64,000 bases of DNA from Pseudomonas sp. TH43 (GCF_016650635.1 NZ_JAEKFI010000002.1:372001-436000), one strand, 5' to 3'; shown: positions 27,522 through 36,767, numbered from the stretch's first letter. A program made the numbers and translations. The notes: generated from the sequence alone by a model not told the origin.

Positions 27522-29759
27522 TCAGTCGAGGCGTGGCACGGTGAAGCGGAACTCGCTGCCGCGCCCCGGCTCGCTCTCGGCAACGATCCGCCCGCCGTGG
27601 GCTTCGACGATGCCTTGGGTGATGTACAAACCGAGGCCGGTGCCGTTCGGGTTGCCTTCTTTTACTGTCCAGTAACGGTCGAATACGTGCGGCAGATTTT
27701 CCTTGGGAATGCCTTCGCCGCTGTCTCGCACGGTGAAGACGATTTCATCGCCAACCGAATGGGCATGCACGCCCACCGTGCCAAGGCGCGGGGTGAACTT
27801 GATCGCGTTACCGACCAGATTCGACAGCACCTGAAACAACCGCTCCGGGTCGGCGTGAATACGCAGGTCAGGATCGGCCTCGAAGGAAATACTGATGTCC
27901 TTGTCCAGCGCCAGCGGCGTGAGCAATGTCTGCGCCTCTTCGAACATCTGCCCGACATCGAGTTTCTGCGGGGTGATGACGTAGCGCCCGGCATCGATTT
28001 TCGAGGTGTCGAGCAGATCTTCCAGCAGCGTGTTCATGCGCCCGGCGGCTTGTTGCATGGTGTCGATAGCCGTGGAGATACGCCGCGAGGTGTGCGGGCC
28101 ATCAGAACTGAAAGCCTTCTGCATCATGCCGCAGAGCATCGAGATGACGGTCATCGGGTTGCGCAGGTCATGCGAGACCACCGCCACCAGTTCATCACGG
28201 GCGCGCACCGCTTCCTGCTCGCGACGCACCTGCCGAGCCAGGTCATTTTCCAGTGCCGAGCGGCGCAGATCGTTGGCGGCGAACAGGTCGCCGTGGCTCC
28301 ACTTGGTGGAAATCCCGGCCATCTCGACCTTCCAGATTTCGAACGAGGTGCGCGGGCGCAGACGCAGGCCGGCGTCGGAGTTTTCCAGGTCCAGTGGCTT
28401 GCGTGGATCGCCGCTCCAATTGATGTTTTCTTTGACCTCGGGGCGGAACCACAGCACGCCGTTGTCCACCGGTTTCGGCAGGCTCATGGCAAGCACGCCA
28501 CTGGCCACTTGCTGATAGTGCTCGGCGGGCGGATAGACGCTGGCCAGGTGATGACTGGCGAAAACCGGCTCGCCGCTGTCCTGCAGCCATTTGTGCAGGG
28601 CGCGGATTTGCGCGGGCTCCGGGCAGTTACCGTAACGGTGCAACTGATTGTCTTCGATGATCGCGATGCCGCCAGCATTGGTCAGCGCCATGAGCACTTG
28701 CGGCTGGTTGGCCAGGCCATCGAAAACATTCTGCGGCGAGTCGATCATCGCTTGATTGAGCAAGGCCAGCGCCTCGACTTTTTCTTCACGCTGGCGGCTG
28801 ATTTCCAGCGCTTCCATCGCGCTGATCTGCAGCGACAGCACCTGGCCGATGGTCTGGCACGCCGCACGCAATTCATGCGGAACGTGCAGCGGCTGACGGT
28901 TGCCGCAGCTGATCAGACCCCAGAGTTTGTCGCCCTTGAGCAAGGAAATGCTCATCGACGACAGCACACCCATGTTCTTCATGTACTGGCAATGGATCGG
29001 CGACACGCTGCGCAGAGTGGCGAAACTCAAGTCCAGCGGCGTTTGCGTATCGGGCCGCAGCTTCGGCACCAGCGGCACCGGTTGATAGTCGGCGTTGGGG
29101 ATGATCCGCAGCCAATTGGTGCGGTACAGCTCGCGGGCCTGCTCGGGGATGTCGGACGCCGGGAAAAACAGGCCGTTGAACACCTCCATCGACGGGTCGG
29201 ACGCTTCGGCGATCACCTGGCCGTGCCCTTCCTCCTCGAAACGGTAGATCAGCACCCGGTCGTAACCGGTCATCGCCTGGATTTCCTTGACGCTGATGTC
29301 GTACAAGGCCTGTAACGTAGTGGCCGCTTGCAGGCGCTGGAGCATCCGCCCCAAATGAGTCTGATTGCCGGCCACGTTGCGCGGCTGAAAGTTATCGACG
29401 TGGATTTCCAGTTCCAGAATCAGCACACCCTGATGCCGGTGCAGCAAGCCTTCGAACGCCGAGCCATTGAGCCTGAAGAGCAGCGGCGGCGTGTCAGACA
29501 ATGCCGGTTGCAGCAAGGCTTCGCGCACTTGCGCGGCTTCGGCGGCACCGATCAGTTGCTCCAGTGGCTGCCCGATCAGGCTCTCCGGCTCGCGACCCAG
29601 CAGGGTTTCAACGTTGGCGCTGACCTGAATGATCGTCAGCGCAGGCTCGCTCAGGGTCAGCAGCAAACCGTGGGGCTGAATTGCGCCGGGGAAACGAATC
29701 GGCTCGTCGGCACAGTTGGCCAGCAGTTCTTCAAAGGCTTCTTTGTCTTGCGGAGTCAT
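27522..29759 (-). CDS. bphP: Bacteriophytochrome histidine kinase BphP
   Basis: A 745-residue red/far-red light sensor. The chromophore Cys is near residue 16 (CADEPIRFPGAIQPHG) at the start of the PAS domain. The GAF domain holds FPASDIPEQARELY and RSVSPIHCQYMKNMGV, the biliverdin pocket. PHY, then a HisKA domain with the phospho-His in VSHDLRNPMTVISM, then HATPase with NLVGNAIKFTP and NGTGLGLYI complete it. It needs biliverdin from BphO encoded directly upstream (ATGA overlap at 29756-29759). The start at 29759 was chosen by that overlap. No response regulator is adjacent. Confidence 0.96.
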   Translation of the reverse strand: MTPQDKEAFEELLANCADEPIRFPGAIQPHGLLLTLSEPALTIIQVSANVETLLGREPESLIGQPLEQLIGAAEAAQVREALLQPALSDTPPLLFRLNGSAFEGLLHRHQGVLILELEIHVDNFQPRNVAGNQTHLGRMLQRLQAATTLQALYDISVKEIQAMTGYDRVLIYRFEEEGHGQVIAEASDPSMEVFNGLFFPASDIPEQARELYRTNWLRIIPNADYQPVPLVPKLRPDTQTPLDLSFATLRSVSPIHCQYMKNMGVLSSMSISLLKGDKLWGLISCGNRQPLHVPHELRAACQTIGQVLSLQISAMEALEISRQREEKVEALALLNQAMIDSPQNVFDGLANQPQVLMALTNAGGIAIIEDNQLHRYGNCPEPAQIRALHKWLQDSGEPVFASHHLASVYPPAEHYQQVASGVLAMSLPKPVDNGVLWFRPEVKENINWSGDPRKPLDLENSDAGLRLRPRTSFEIWKVEMAGISTKWSHGDLFAANDLRRSALENDLARQVRREQEAVRARDELVAVVSHDLRNPMTVISMLCGMMQKAFSSDGPHTSRRISTAIDTMQQAAGRMNTLLEDLLDTSKIDAGRYVITPQKLDVGQMFEEAQTLLTPLALDKDISISFEADPDLRIHADPERLFQVLSNLVGNAIKFTPRLGTVGVHAHSVGDEIVFTVRDSGEGIPKENLPHVFDRYWTVKEGNPNGTGLGLYITQGIVEAHGGRIVAESEPGRGSEFRFTVPRLD

Positions 29760-30370
29760 GCCAGTACCTCCCGGCTTTCGAGCCAACGCTCGAAACAGCT
29801 GAATGTGGTTTGTGCGGCCGCAACCACGGCCTCGCGCTCGCCCGCATCCATCGGTCGAGTGCCCAGATATTCAATGAAATCGCGCCAGCGACGTCCCGTG
29901 GCGGCGCCATAGATATCGAGAAAAGCAGCGCCGTTTTCGGCTTCCAGGCCCAACCGGCTGGCGATTTCCCGGCGCAGGATTTGCCCGCCGAGTGTCGCCC
30001 CCTCAAGTACGTAGAGGACACCCAGGCAGGTGGCGGCAGATTCGATGACAGGCAAATGATCGCACTGCGGCAGGCTGCCCAGCGCCTCGGCGGTCAAGCC
30101 CAATGCTTGCAGGTCGGCGCGCAAGGTTGGCGCCTTGAGACGAGGCGTCAGATCAAAGTCGGGAGGAATTGAGCTGCTATTGATCAGCGCGTTTTCCAAC
30201 GGTAGATAGAAGCCGTAATACGCTTGCATCAGACGCACGAAAGCGGGTGTATCGAGCGTATCGGAGAAAAACGGAAGGCGTTTTTCCAGTGCGATGTGCA
30301 GCTCAGCAGTGCCGGCTCGCAGATCTTGCAGCACCGGTGGCACATAAACTTCACGGGCCTTTGCTTGCAT
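29756..30370 (-). CDS. bphO: Biliverdin-producing haem oxygenase BphO
   Basis: A 204-residue haem oxygenase that opens haem to biliverdin for the phytochrome, releasing iron and CO. The proximal His is likely in LRAGTAELHIALEKRLPFF near residue 23. YVLEGATLGGQILRREI contains the distal-helix Gly stretch that lies over haem. Start at 30370 gives a normal family length; the longer frame to 30547 is unsupported. First gene of the bphO-bphP operon. Confidence 0.93.
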   Translation of the reverse strand: MQAKAREVYVPPVLQDLRAGTAELHIALEKRLPFFSDTLDTPAFVRLMQAYYGFYLPLENALINSSSIPPDFDLTPRLKAPTLRADLQALGLTAEALGSLPQCDHLPVIESAATCLGVLYVLEGATLGGQILRREIASRLGLEAENGAAFLDIYGAATGRRWRDFIEYLGTRPMDAGEREAVVAAAQTTFSCFERWLESREVLA

Positions 30371-30644
30371 GTATGTCGCTCTTGGTGGGGCCGCCTGCGG
30401 CCATACGGGGTATTTGAAACAGGGGGAAATGTTACACGGCAATCGCCGTTTCTGACCGGACAGATAACTTTTTCTGACGAAAGCATCGCCCTCTGACTGT
30501 CTCAGAGTTGCGCCATTAACGAAAAGTTCGACCGCGTTGTCCAGCATGGCCGGGCGCTGTACCGCGACAGCTCGGCCTGACTGTATGGGTCTGGAGACGC
30601 GTGGGCTGTGATAAAAATGTCTTCATCGTTTCTGGAGCGCCGTT

Positions 30645-31265
30645 ATGGATCTCGCCACTCTCACCCTGTTTCTCCCGGCCTGCTTCGCCCTGAACATGGC
30701 CCCCGGCCCGAATAATCTGCTGTCGGTCAGCAACGCGACCCGGTACGGTTTTCGCCGCGCCTGCACGGCCGGCATCGGACGCATTCTGGCGTTTGCCGGG
30801 ATGATCGCGCTGGCCGGCGCGGGTCTGTCGGTGGTGTTACAGACGTCGGAATGGCTGTTCCACGCGATCAAGATCATCGGCGCAGCGTATCTGTTGTATC
30901 TGGCATGGCAGCTGTGGCGGGCCAATCCTGAGGCCGAGCAACAGGTAACCGGGGCTGCGGTGGGGTTCTTCGCTTTGGCGCGCCAGGAATTTCTGGTCGC
31001 GGCCGGTAACCCGAAAGCCATCCTCCTGTTTACCGCGTTCCTGCCGCAGTTCGTCGATCCGGCCCGCCCGGTGCCGGCACAATTCGCGGTACTGGGTGTG
31101 CTGTTCCTGCTGCTGGAATGGATCGCCATCAGCGCTTATGCCTGGATGGGCCTGCACATGCGCCGCTGGTTCGCCGAGCCGCGCGGCAAGCGGATTTTCA
31201 ATCGTTGCTGCGCGGGACTGTTGTCGGCGGCAGCTTCGGTGCTGTTGATGGCCAAGCGTGCTTAA
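30645..31265 (+). CDS. LysE family translocator
   Basis: A 206-residue membrane exporter with six predicted helices. Signature: FALNMAPGPNNLLSVSNATR at the N terminus, and VAAGNPKAILLFTAFLPQF in the middle. Substrate probably an amino acid. GGAG lies 8-9 bases before the ATG. Its stop overlaps the stop of the convergent VOC gene by a few bases (31262-31265). Confidence 0.92.
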   Translation: MDLATLTLFLPACFALNMAPGPNNLLSVSNATRYGFRRACTAGIGRILAFAGMIALAGAGLSVVLQTSEWLFHAIKIIGAAYLLYLAWQLWRANPEAEQQVTGAAVGFFALARQEFLVAAGNPKAILLFTAFLPQFVDPARPVPAQFAVLGVLFLLLEWIAISAYAWMGLHMRRWFAEPRGKRIFNRCCAGLLSAAASVLLMAKRA

Positions 31266-31675
31266 GCCTCGGATGGCCCCTTGAGTTCAACCTGGTTACC
31301 GTCCGGATCCAAGCAGTACAGCGACAAGCCGTTACCCTCGGCGCCGAAGCGGGTGGCGGCTTTTTCCACGTGCAGACCGAAGGAGTGCAAATGTGCGCTC
31401 AGCGCTTCTTCATCGAACGGCTCGATGCGCAGGCAGAAATGATCGACATTACGCCGCTCGGCCCCGGCCGCCCCGCCGCCCTTGCGGCCGAGTTCACCTT
31501 GCAGGTCGACCAGATCGATCAACGACGTACCCGCGCGCAGGTGGATCAACCCCAACGGCTCGTTGCGCTTGACCACTTCAGCGCCGAATACCTGGCCGTA
31601 GAATTCGATGCTGCGCTGCAGGTCTTTCACGCGCAGGACGATGTGATCAATATGTCGAATCGAAAACGGATGCAT
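31262..31675 (-). CDS. VOC family (glyoxalase/bleomycin-resistance fold) protein
   Basis: A 137-residue VOC protein. HIDHIVLRVKDLQRSIEFY starts the first beta-alpha module, and NVDHFCLRIEPFDEEAL with LYCLDPDGNQVEL the second; His and Glu metal ligands are retained. The start at 31675 has GAGG 7 bases upstream. Function in the family varies (lyase, dioxygenase, drug binding) and cannot be assigned. The IS110 element lies just upstream of its start. Confidence 0.88.
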   Translation of the reverse strand: MHPFSIRHIDHIVLRVKDLQRSIEFYGQVFGAEVVKRNEPLGLIHLRAGTSLIDLVDLQGELGRKGGGAAGAERRNVDHFCLRIEPFDEEALSAHLHSFGLHVEKAATRFGAEGNGLSLYCLDPDGNQVELKGPSEA

Positions 31676-31697
31676 CAGACACACCTCAACAAACTGT

Positions 31698-32779
31698 AGA
31701 TACCGTCTTGCCCCTCATCGGGCAAGTGCAAATTTCGGGTCAAATGGTTGGCCCGATTTTAGAACGGCGTAAACGAAATGCAGCAGCTTGCGCATCGCTG
31801 CACAGATGATCTGCTTGGGAGCCTTGCCGTTGGCCTTCAGGCGATCCTTCATGGCGATTATCGCTTCGTTGTGCTTCAGCGCCACCAAGCCTGGCATGTA
31901 CAGACCAGCCCGAACCCGTGCCGAGCCGATCTTCGAAATCACAGTTCGCCCCTTGAGCACCCCTGAGTCCTGAAGCTTTGGGTTCAACCCAGCGGCAGCG
32001 ACCAGTTTGCGAGGATCGTCATATTTGCGCAGGTCGCCCAGTTCGGCCAGCAGCCGTTCAAGCGTTTTCTGTCCGATGCCGTCGATGGTGACGATCAAGT
32101 CACGCATCTGGCGCATGTCCGGGTCATCGTCGATGTGTTTTTTGATCGCCTTGTGCGTTTCAGCGATCTCTTTTTCGATGTGGCGCAGCACAGAGTTGAT
32201 CGATTCTTTGACCTTCTCGTCGGACACATCCAGTCGATTGAGCTCCATTCGCTCCATCTCCTGAAGGTCGTCCAACCGCCGCACCATCGCCTTTAGCTGG
32301 CGATACTTCAACGGCTCCGGCGCCCACAGTTGAAGCTTCTCAGCCTTTTCCCGAGCAAAGTCAGCGATCAGTTTGGCGTCGCTTTTGTCGGTTTTGATCC
32401 GGCGTAACTCGCTGCCGGCGTAAGCGCTGGTCGTGGACGGATTTACAACACAGACCCGGTAGCCCCTGTTGTAAACAAACTCGGCAAGTTCCAGGTGATA
32501 CACGCTGGTGGCTTCCATCACGATCAGGGACGAAGGCTCGACCTGCTTGTTCAGCCAAGCTTCAAACTCTTTGAAACCCTTCGGGTCGTTGGCCAGTTTG
32601 GCTTTGGTTTTGTGTTTACCGTTTGGCAGGTGAGTGGCGATATCAAAGGTGTTTTTAGCGATATCGACGCCGACGAAATTGGACATGACTGTCTCTCCAT
32701 TGATCCGTTTTCGATCATCACTGCACTCTGTCCAACCTTGCGAATGCGGGCTCTCGCCAAAGACGGGCCCAGATACCGT
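31698..32779 (-). mobile_element. IS110-family insertion sequence with 9-base direct repeat at the ends
   Basis: The transposase gene is flanked by the same 9 bases, AGATACCGT, at 31698-31706 and 32771-32779. IS110 elements move with DEDD recombinases and end in short identical core sequences and not in classical inverted repeats, so these repeats are good candidates for the element ends. A 93-base non-coding stretch precedes the transposase (32687-32779), the side on which group IS110 carries its guide RNA. Exact ends are inferred. Confidence 0.7.
31715..32686 (-). CDS. IS110 family transposase
   Basis: A 323-residue DEDD recombinase. RuvC-like catalytic acids are seen in FVGVDIAKNTFDIA, SLIVMEATSVYHLE and KTDKSDAKLIADFA. 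The C-terminal Tnp_20 part has IDGIGQKTLERLLAE and a Ser-containing region LQDSGVLKGRTVISK with GSARVRAGLYMPGL after it. The start at 32686 was set by the canonical MSNFVGVDIAK; an AGAGA site lies upstream. The frame appears intact, so the element may be active. Confidence 0.95.
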   Translation of the reverse strand: MSNFVGVDIAKNTFDIATHLPNGKHKTKAKLANDPKGFKEFEAWLNKQVEPSSLIVMEATSVYHLELAEFVYNRGYRVCVVNPSTTSAYAGSELRRIKTDKSDAKLIADFAREKAEKLQLWAPEPLKYRQLKAMVRRLDDLQEMERMELNRLDVSDEKVKESINSVLRHIEKEIAETHKAIKKHIDDDPDMRQMRDLIVTIDGIGQKTLERLLAELGDLRKYDDPRKLVAAAGLNPKLQDSGVLKGRTVISKIGSARVRAGLYMPGLVALKHNEAIIAMKDRLKANGKAPKQIICAAMRKLLHFVYAVLKSGQPFDPKFALAR

Positions 32780-33082
32780 TCGAACTATATGAGTGAGTGT
32801 GGAGGGCAGGAGCACGATCTACATCACAGGCAAAAAGCCTAAGGAGCTGCACGGCTTCCAAGTCCCTCCCTCGATGATCAGTCGAGAACTATCGCTCCTG
32901 ACGGAGCGATAGTCGAGATACAAGGAGCTGCCGCAGGCTGCGATCTTTTGATCCTGTTCTTTTAAAATCAAAGCCAAAAGATCGCAGCCTGCGGTAGCTC
33001 CTACACGGTAGTTCAGGGGGATCGGAAATTCATTGTCGATTTTTCGGTGGAGCCATCGAGAATCTGGTTTTAACCTCATGCC
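32687..33082. other. Intergenic region between IS110 transposase and ada
   Basis: Holds the non-coding 5' end of the IS element (to about 32779), an 11-base-pair perfect hairpin at 32888-32913 (ACTATCGCTCC and complement), a long inverted repeat at 32922-33004 and the ada promoter region. No small gene is evident. Confidence 0.6.
32922..33004. repeat. Long inverted repeat (GGAGCTGCCGCAGGCTGCGATC family)
   Basis: Second copy of the element seen at 27431, with the same arms and a different loop, about 80 bases before ada. Confidence 0.9.
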
Positions 33083-34165
33083 ATGAACATACAAACCGCT
33101 GTCCTGCCGCCCCACGCCGAAATGGTTCGCGCCATGCTCGAACGCGACACTGCCTATGAAGGCGTGTTCTTCACGGCCGTGAAAACCACCGGGATCTTCT
33201 GCCGCCCCAGTTGCACCGCGCGTAAGCCGAAACCCGAGAATGTCGAGTTCTTCGCGCAGGCCGATGAGTGCCTGTCGGCCGGTTATCGTGCCTGCCTGCG
33301 CTGCAAACCGCTGGACGCCGCCGCTATTGCGCCGGATTGGGTGCAGCGCCTGCTCAAAGCCGTGGACGCCGACCCGGAAGTGCGTTGGAGCGATGCGCAA
33401 TTGCTCGCCGAAGGCATCGAGCCGCTGAAACTGCGGCGCTGGTTCAAACAGCATTTCGGCATGACCTTCCACGCCTGGCTGCGTACCCGGCGGCTGGGCA
33501 TGGCGCTGGGCGGGATCAAGCAAGGCACGTCGATTGATCATGCGGCGTTCGATTCCGGTTATGAATCGCTCAGCGGTTTTCGCGATGCATTCCAGAAGTC
33601 GTTCCACATCACTCCGGGCCGCGCCGAACAGAGCGAGCCGCTGCTGTTCACCCGGCTGACCACGCCGCTGGGGCCGATGATCGCCATGGCTGAACGCCGA
33701 GGGTTGGTGTTGCTGGAGTTTCTTGATCGGCCGGCGCTGACCCGTGAAGTCGAGGCGCTACAGAACCGTTACGGCTATGCGGTCGCGCCGGGGCATAACG
33801 CGCATTTGCAGGCGATCGAACAGCAATTGGCGGCGTACTTCTCCGGCCAGCTGAGCGAGTTCACGGTGCCGCTGCATTTGCCCGGCAGTGAGTTTGCCCG
33901 GCAAGTCTGGTCGGCATTGCGGCAAATCCCCTATGGGCACACCAGCACCTACGGCGCGATTGCGGCAGGTTTGGGCAAGCCCGGCGCCAGTCGTGCGGTC
34001 GGGCTGGCCAACGGGCACAATCGGCTGTCGATCGTGGTGCCTTGTCATCGGGTGATCGGCGCGGACGGCTCGCTGACCGGTTATGGTGGCGGACAACCGC
34101 GCAAGGCGTTTCTGCTGAGACTGGAAAACGCTGCGGTGCAGCTCACGCAGCAACGGCTTTTCTGA
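33083..34165 (+). CDS. ada: Ada: O6-methylguanine-DNA methyltransferase and regulator of adaptive response
   Basis: A 360-residue suicide repair protein and activator. N-terminal zinc domain with the phosphotriester acceptor Cys (TTGIFCRPSCTARKPK, then YRACLRCKP). AraC-type DNA-binding helices follow (LKLRRWFKQHFGMTFHAWLR; AFDSGYESLSGFRDAFQ). The C-terminal methyltransferase has the acceptor Cys in IVVPCHRVIGADGSLTGYGG. On alkylation of the N-domain it should activate its own operon, which here includes a PEP-mutase-like gene and alkA downstream. Confidence 0.96.
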   Translation: MNIQTAVLPPHAEMVRAMLERDTAYEGVFFTAVKTTGIFCRPSCTARKPKPENVEFFAQADECLSAGYRACLRCKPLDAAAIAPDWVQRLLKAVDADPEVRWSDAQLLAEGIEPLKLRRWFKQHFGMTFHAWLRTRRLGMALGGIKQGTSIDHAAFDSGYESLSGFRDAFQKSFHITPGRAEQSEPLLFTRLTTPLGPMIAMAERRGLVLLEFLDRPALTREVEALQNRYGYAVAPGHNAHLQAIEQQLAAYFSGQLSEFTVPLHLPGSEFARQVWSALRQIPYGHTSTYGAIAAGLGKPGASRAVGLANGHNRLSIVVPCHRVIGADGSLTGYGGGQPRKAFLLRLENAAVQLTQQRLF

Positions 34166-34197
34166 GGTATTTGTTCCATCAACCTGAAGGGATTTCA

Positions 34198-34995
34198 ATG
34201 AGCACGCTCGATACGCAGTTTCACCAGTTGCACCAGCAAGGCCTGCTGATTCTGACCAACGTCGCCGACGCCACCGGCGCGCGGCTGGTCGAGCATCTGG
34301 GCGGCAAAGCCGTTGCCACCAGCAGCGCAGCAGTGGCTTGGGCCCATGGTTATCCGGACGGCAACACGTTACCGCTCGAACGTCTGGTGGCGACGGTGGA
34401 ATCCATCGCCCGGATCATCAGCGTGCCGCTAACCGTGGACGTCGAGGCCGGATATTCCGATGACCTCGGGCGGGTCGCCGAAGTGCTCGACGCGGTCGTT
34501 GCGGCGGGCGCGGTCGGCATCAATATTGAAGACGGCGCGCAAGCGCCGGAGTTGCTCGCGCGCAAGATCGAAGTGGCGCGGCAAGTCGCCGACAAGCGCG
34601 GCGTCAAGCTGTTCATCAATGCGCGCACCGATGTCTATCTGAAAAGCCTGGTGCCGGCTGAAGATCGCGTCGCCGAAACCCTGCGCCGTGCCGCGCTGTA
34701 TCAGGCGGCGGGTGCTGATGGACTGTTCGCCGCGGGCGTGACCTCGGCTTACGAAATCGAAGCGATCTGCAAAGGCACGCCACTGCCAGTCAACGTCCTC
34801 GGTTTCGCCTGCCTGCCCTCTCCCGAAGAACTGCAAACGCTCGGCGTGCGGCGTTTGAGCGCCGGCTCCGGAATCGCCGAATTCCTCTACGGCGCGATGG
34901 GCGGGCTGGTGAAAAGCTTCCTCGCCAGCGGCAAACTCGACACCCGCGACCTCAAGGCGTTCAGCTACGGCGAAGTCAACGGCTTGCTCAAATAG
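34198..34995 (+). CDS. Isocitrate lyase/PEP mutase superfamily protein
   Basis: A 265-residue TIM-barrel protein. VPLTVDVEAGYSDD carries the Mg-binding acid region of the superfamily, with NIEDGAQAPELLARKI and FINARTDVYLKSLVP as further barrel motifs. Members cleave or mutate phosphonates and 2-methylisocitrate-like acids; the KKCGH lyase signature of true isocitrate lyase is absent. It is sandwiched between ada and alkA (gaps 32 and 1 bases), so it is probably induced by DNA alkylation. The reaction is not known. Confidence 0.85.
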   Translation: MSTLDTQFHQLHQQGLLILTNVADATGARLVEHLGGKAVATSSAAVAWAHGYPDGNTLPLERLVATVESIARIISVPLTVDVEAGYSDDLGRVAEVLDAVVAAGAVGINIEDGAQAPELLARKIEVARQVADKRGVKLFINARTDVYLKSLVPAEDRVAETLRRAALYQAAGADGLFAAGVTSAYEIEAICKGTPLPVNVLGFACLPSPEELQTLGVRRLSAGSGIAEFLYGAMGGLVKSFLASGKLDTRDLKAFSYGEVNGLLK

Positions 34996-34996
34996 C

Positions 34997-35614
34997 ATGC
35001 CCGATACCTATCAAGCGGCCAGCGAATACCTTGCCGCGCTCGACCCCGACTGGCAGCGACACATTGCGGCGGTAGGCCCTTGCCTGCATCAGCCGCATCC
35101 GGCACGCGATCCCTACGAGTCGCTGGTGCGGGCGATTGCCTATCAGCAACTGCATGCCAAGGCCGGTGACGCGATTGTCGGGCGGTTGGTGGGGCTGTTT
35201 CCTGCGCAATCATTTCCGCGGCCGGAACAAATCCTAGCGACCGACTTTGAACGAATGCGCAGTTGCGGGTTTTCGGCGGGCAAGATTGCGACCATTCAAG
35301 GGATCGCCCAGGCAGCGCTCGACGGTGTGGTGCCGGATTACGCCACGGCGTTGGCGATGGACGATGAAGCGTTGATCGAACGCCTGATCAGCCTGCGCGG
35401 GGTTGGCCGCTGGACGGTGGAGATGCTGCTGATTTACAGCCTTGAGCGCATGGATATTCTGCCGGCCGATGACTTTGGTGTGCGCGAGGGTTATCGGCGG
35501 TTGAAGGGGCTGGAGGTGCAGCCGACGCGCAAGCAGATGATCGAGATCGGGTTGAAGTGGAGCCCGTTCAGAACCGTCGCCGCCTGGTATCTGTGGCGCG
35601 TTGCCAAGGTGTAG
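34997..35614 (+). CDS. DNA-3-methyladenine glycosylase II (AlkA-like)
   Basis: A 205-residue base-excision glycosylase of the HhH-GPD superfamily. The helix-hairpin-helix is LRGVGRWTVEMLLIYSL, and the catalytic Asp is in ILPADDFGVREG. It lacks the N-terminal TBP-like domain of E. coli AlkA, matching the short bacterial/yeast MAG-type. It would remove 3-methylpurines, complementing Ada. The start codon lies one base after the previous stop. Confidence 0.92.
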   Translation: MPDTYQAASEYLAALDPDWQRHIAAVGPCLHQPHPARDPYESLVRAIAYQQLHAKAGDAIVGRLVGLFPAQSFPRPEQILATDFERMRSCGFSAGKIATIQGIAQAALDGVVPDYATALAMDDEALIERLISLRGVGRWTVEMLLIYSLERMDILPADDFGVREGYRRLKGLEVQPTRKQMIEIGLKWSPFRTVAAWYLWRVAKV

Positions 35615-35630
35615 ACCGCGTTATCGTTCA

Positions 35631-35655
35631 TCGCTGGCAAGCCAGCTCCTACAGG
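35631..35655. repeat. Single REP palindrome
   Basis: One arm CGCTGGCAAGCCAGCTCCTACAGG between the convergent alkA and polyamine-binding protein genes; no partner arm is seen. Confidence 0.7.
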
Positions 35656-35667
35656 GAAAATGTGGGG

Positions 35668-36765
35668 TTAGAGGCCGGACTTCAACCGGCTGAACGCCCG
35701 GATCAACGCACGATTGAAGGCTTTGCCGTTGTCGTTTTTGCTATACAGCGTGGCCCTGACGTCGGCCGAGGGGTAGGTCCCCGGATCATTCCGAATGGCC
35801 GCATCGACCAGATCATCCGCCGCCGTGATCGCATTGGCGTAGTGAATGGTGTCGGTGATGGGCGCCATGACTTCCGGTGTCATCAGATAATCCATCAGCG
35901 CCAGCCCGGCCTGCGGGTGCGGGGCGTCCTTGGGAATGACCATCGCGTCAAACCAGATCAAAGTACCCTCTTTCGGAATCCGGTAACTGAGCTTGAACGG
36001 CTTGTTCGCCGCCTCCGCCTGCCCCGCCGCAATCGCCACGTTGCCGTTCCACGACATCGCCACGCAGGTGTTGCCGTTGGCCAGATCGCTGATGTTCAGG
36101 TCATTGTCGAAGTAGCGTATGTACGGACGGATTTTCGCCAGTTGCTGCTCGGCGAGTTTCAGGTCGTCGAGGTTTTGCCGGTTGATGTCCAGGCCCATGT
36201 ACTTCATCACCGCCGCGAACACCTCATTGGGATCATTGAGCAGGCTCACCCCGCAGTCAGCAAATTTCGAGACCACCGCCGGATCGAACAGCATCGCCCA
36301 GCTGTCCTTTGGCGCATCGGGCAAACGCTTTTTCACAGCCTCCTCCTGATAGCCCACGCCCGTGGTGCCCCACGCGTAGATCCCGGCGTAACGATTGCCC
36401 GGATCGAACACCGCCATGTGCTGACGGAATTCCTCACCGACGCCGGCAAAGTGCGGCACCCGCGCCTTGTCCAGCGGCTGGATCGCACCGCTTTCGATGG
36501 CTCGCGACAGGTGCTGGCCTGCGGTCAGCACCAAGTCATAACCGCTGCGTCCGGTGAGCAGCTTGGTCTCGACGGTTTCCAGTGAATCGAAATGATCGGC
36601 AACCACATGAATGCCGGTTTTCGCCTCGAAATTCTTCAAGGTGTCCGGGGCCAGATACTCGCCCCAGATGTACAGATTAACCACCGGTTTGGCGGTGTCG
36701 GCAGCCTGCACACACAAGGGTGCAAGCACCAGCAATAAGGCTTGAGTCAGTTTGTGCAGGCGCAT
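35668..36765 (-). CDS. Polyamine ABC transporter substrate-binding protein (PotF/SpuD-like)
   Basis: A 365-residue periplasmic binding protein. Signal peptide MRLHKLTQALLLVLAPLCVQ then AADTAKP. VVNLYIWGEYLAPDTLKNFE matches the start of spermidine/putrescine-binding proteins, and TNGVGYQ-like (GTTGVGYQEEAVKKRLPDAP) and WNGNVAIAAGQAEAANKPF are later family segments. No PotGHI permease genes are adjacent, so it must use components encoded elsewhere or act as a sensor. It follows aguA with 2 bases between, linking it to agmatine/putrescine use. Confidence 0.9.
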   Translation of the reverse strand: MRLHKLTQALLLVLAPLCVQAADTAKPVVNLYIWGEYLAPDTLKNFEAKTGIHVVADHFDSLETVETKLLTGRSGYDLVLTAGQHLSRAIESGAIQPLDKARVPHFAGVGEEFRQHMAVFDPGNRYAGIYAWGTTGVGYQEEAVKKRLPDAPKDSWAMLFDPAVVSKFADCGVSLLNDPNEVFAAVMKYMGLDINRQNLDDLKLAEQQLAKIRPYIRYFDNDLNISDLANGNTCVAMSWNGNVAIAAGQAEAANKPFKLSYRIPKEGTLIWFDAMVIPKDAPHPQAGLALMDYLMTPEVMAPITDTIHYANAITAADDLVDAAIRNDPGTYPSADVRATLYSKNDNGKAFNRALIRAFSRLKSGL

Positions 36766-36767
36766 GG

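Noticed and set aside
27099..29315. 738-codon open frame on the plus strand
   Set aside because: Antisense of bphP, which has all phytochrome motifs.
32888..32913. Hairpin after the IS110 element as a terminator
   Set aside because: The 11-base-pair stem is perfect but has no T-run on either side and lies outside any clear transcript end.
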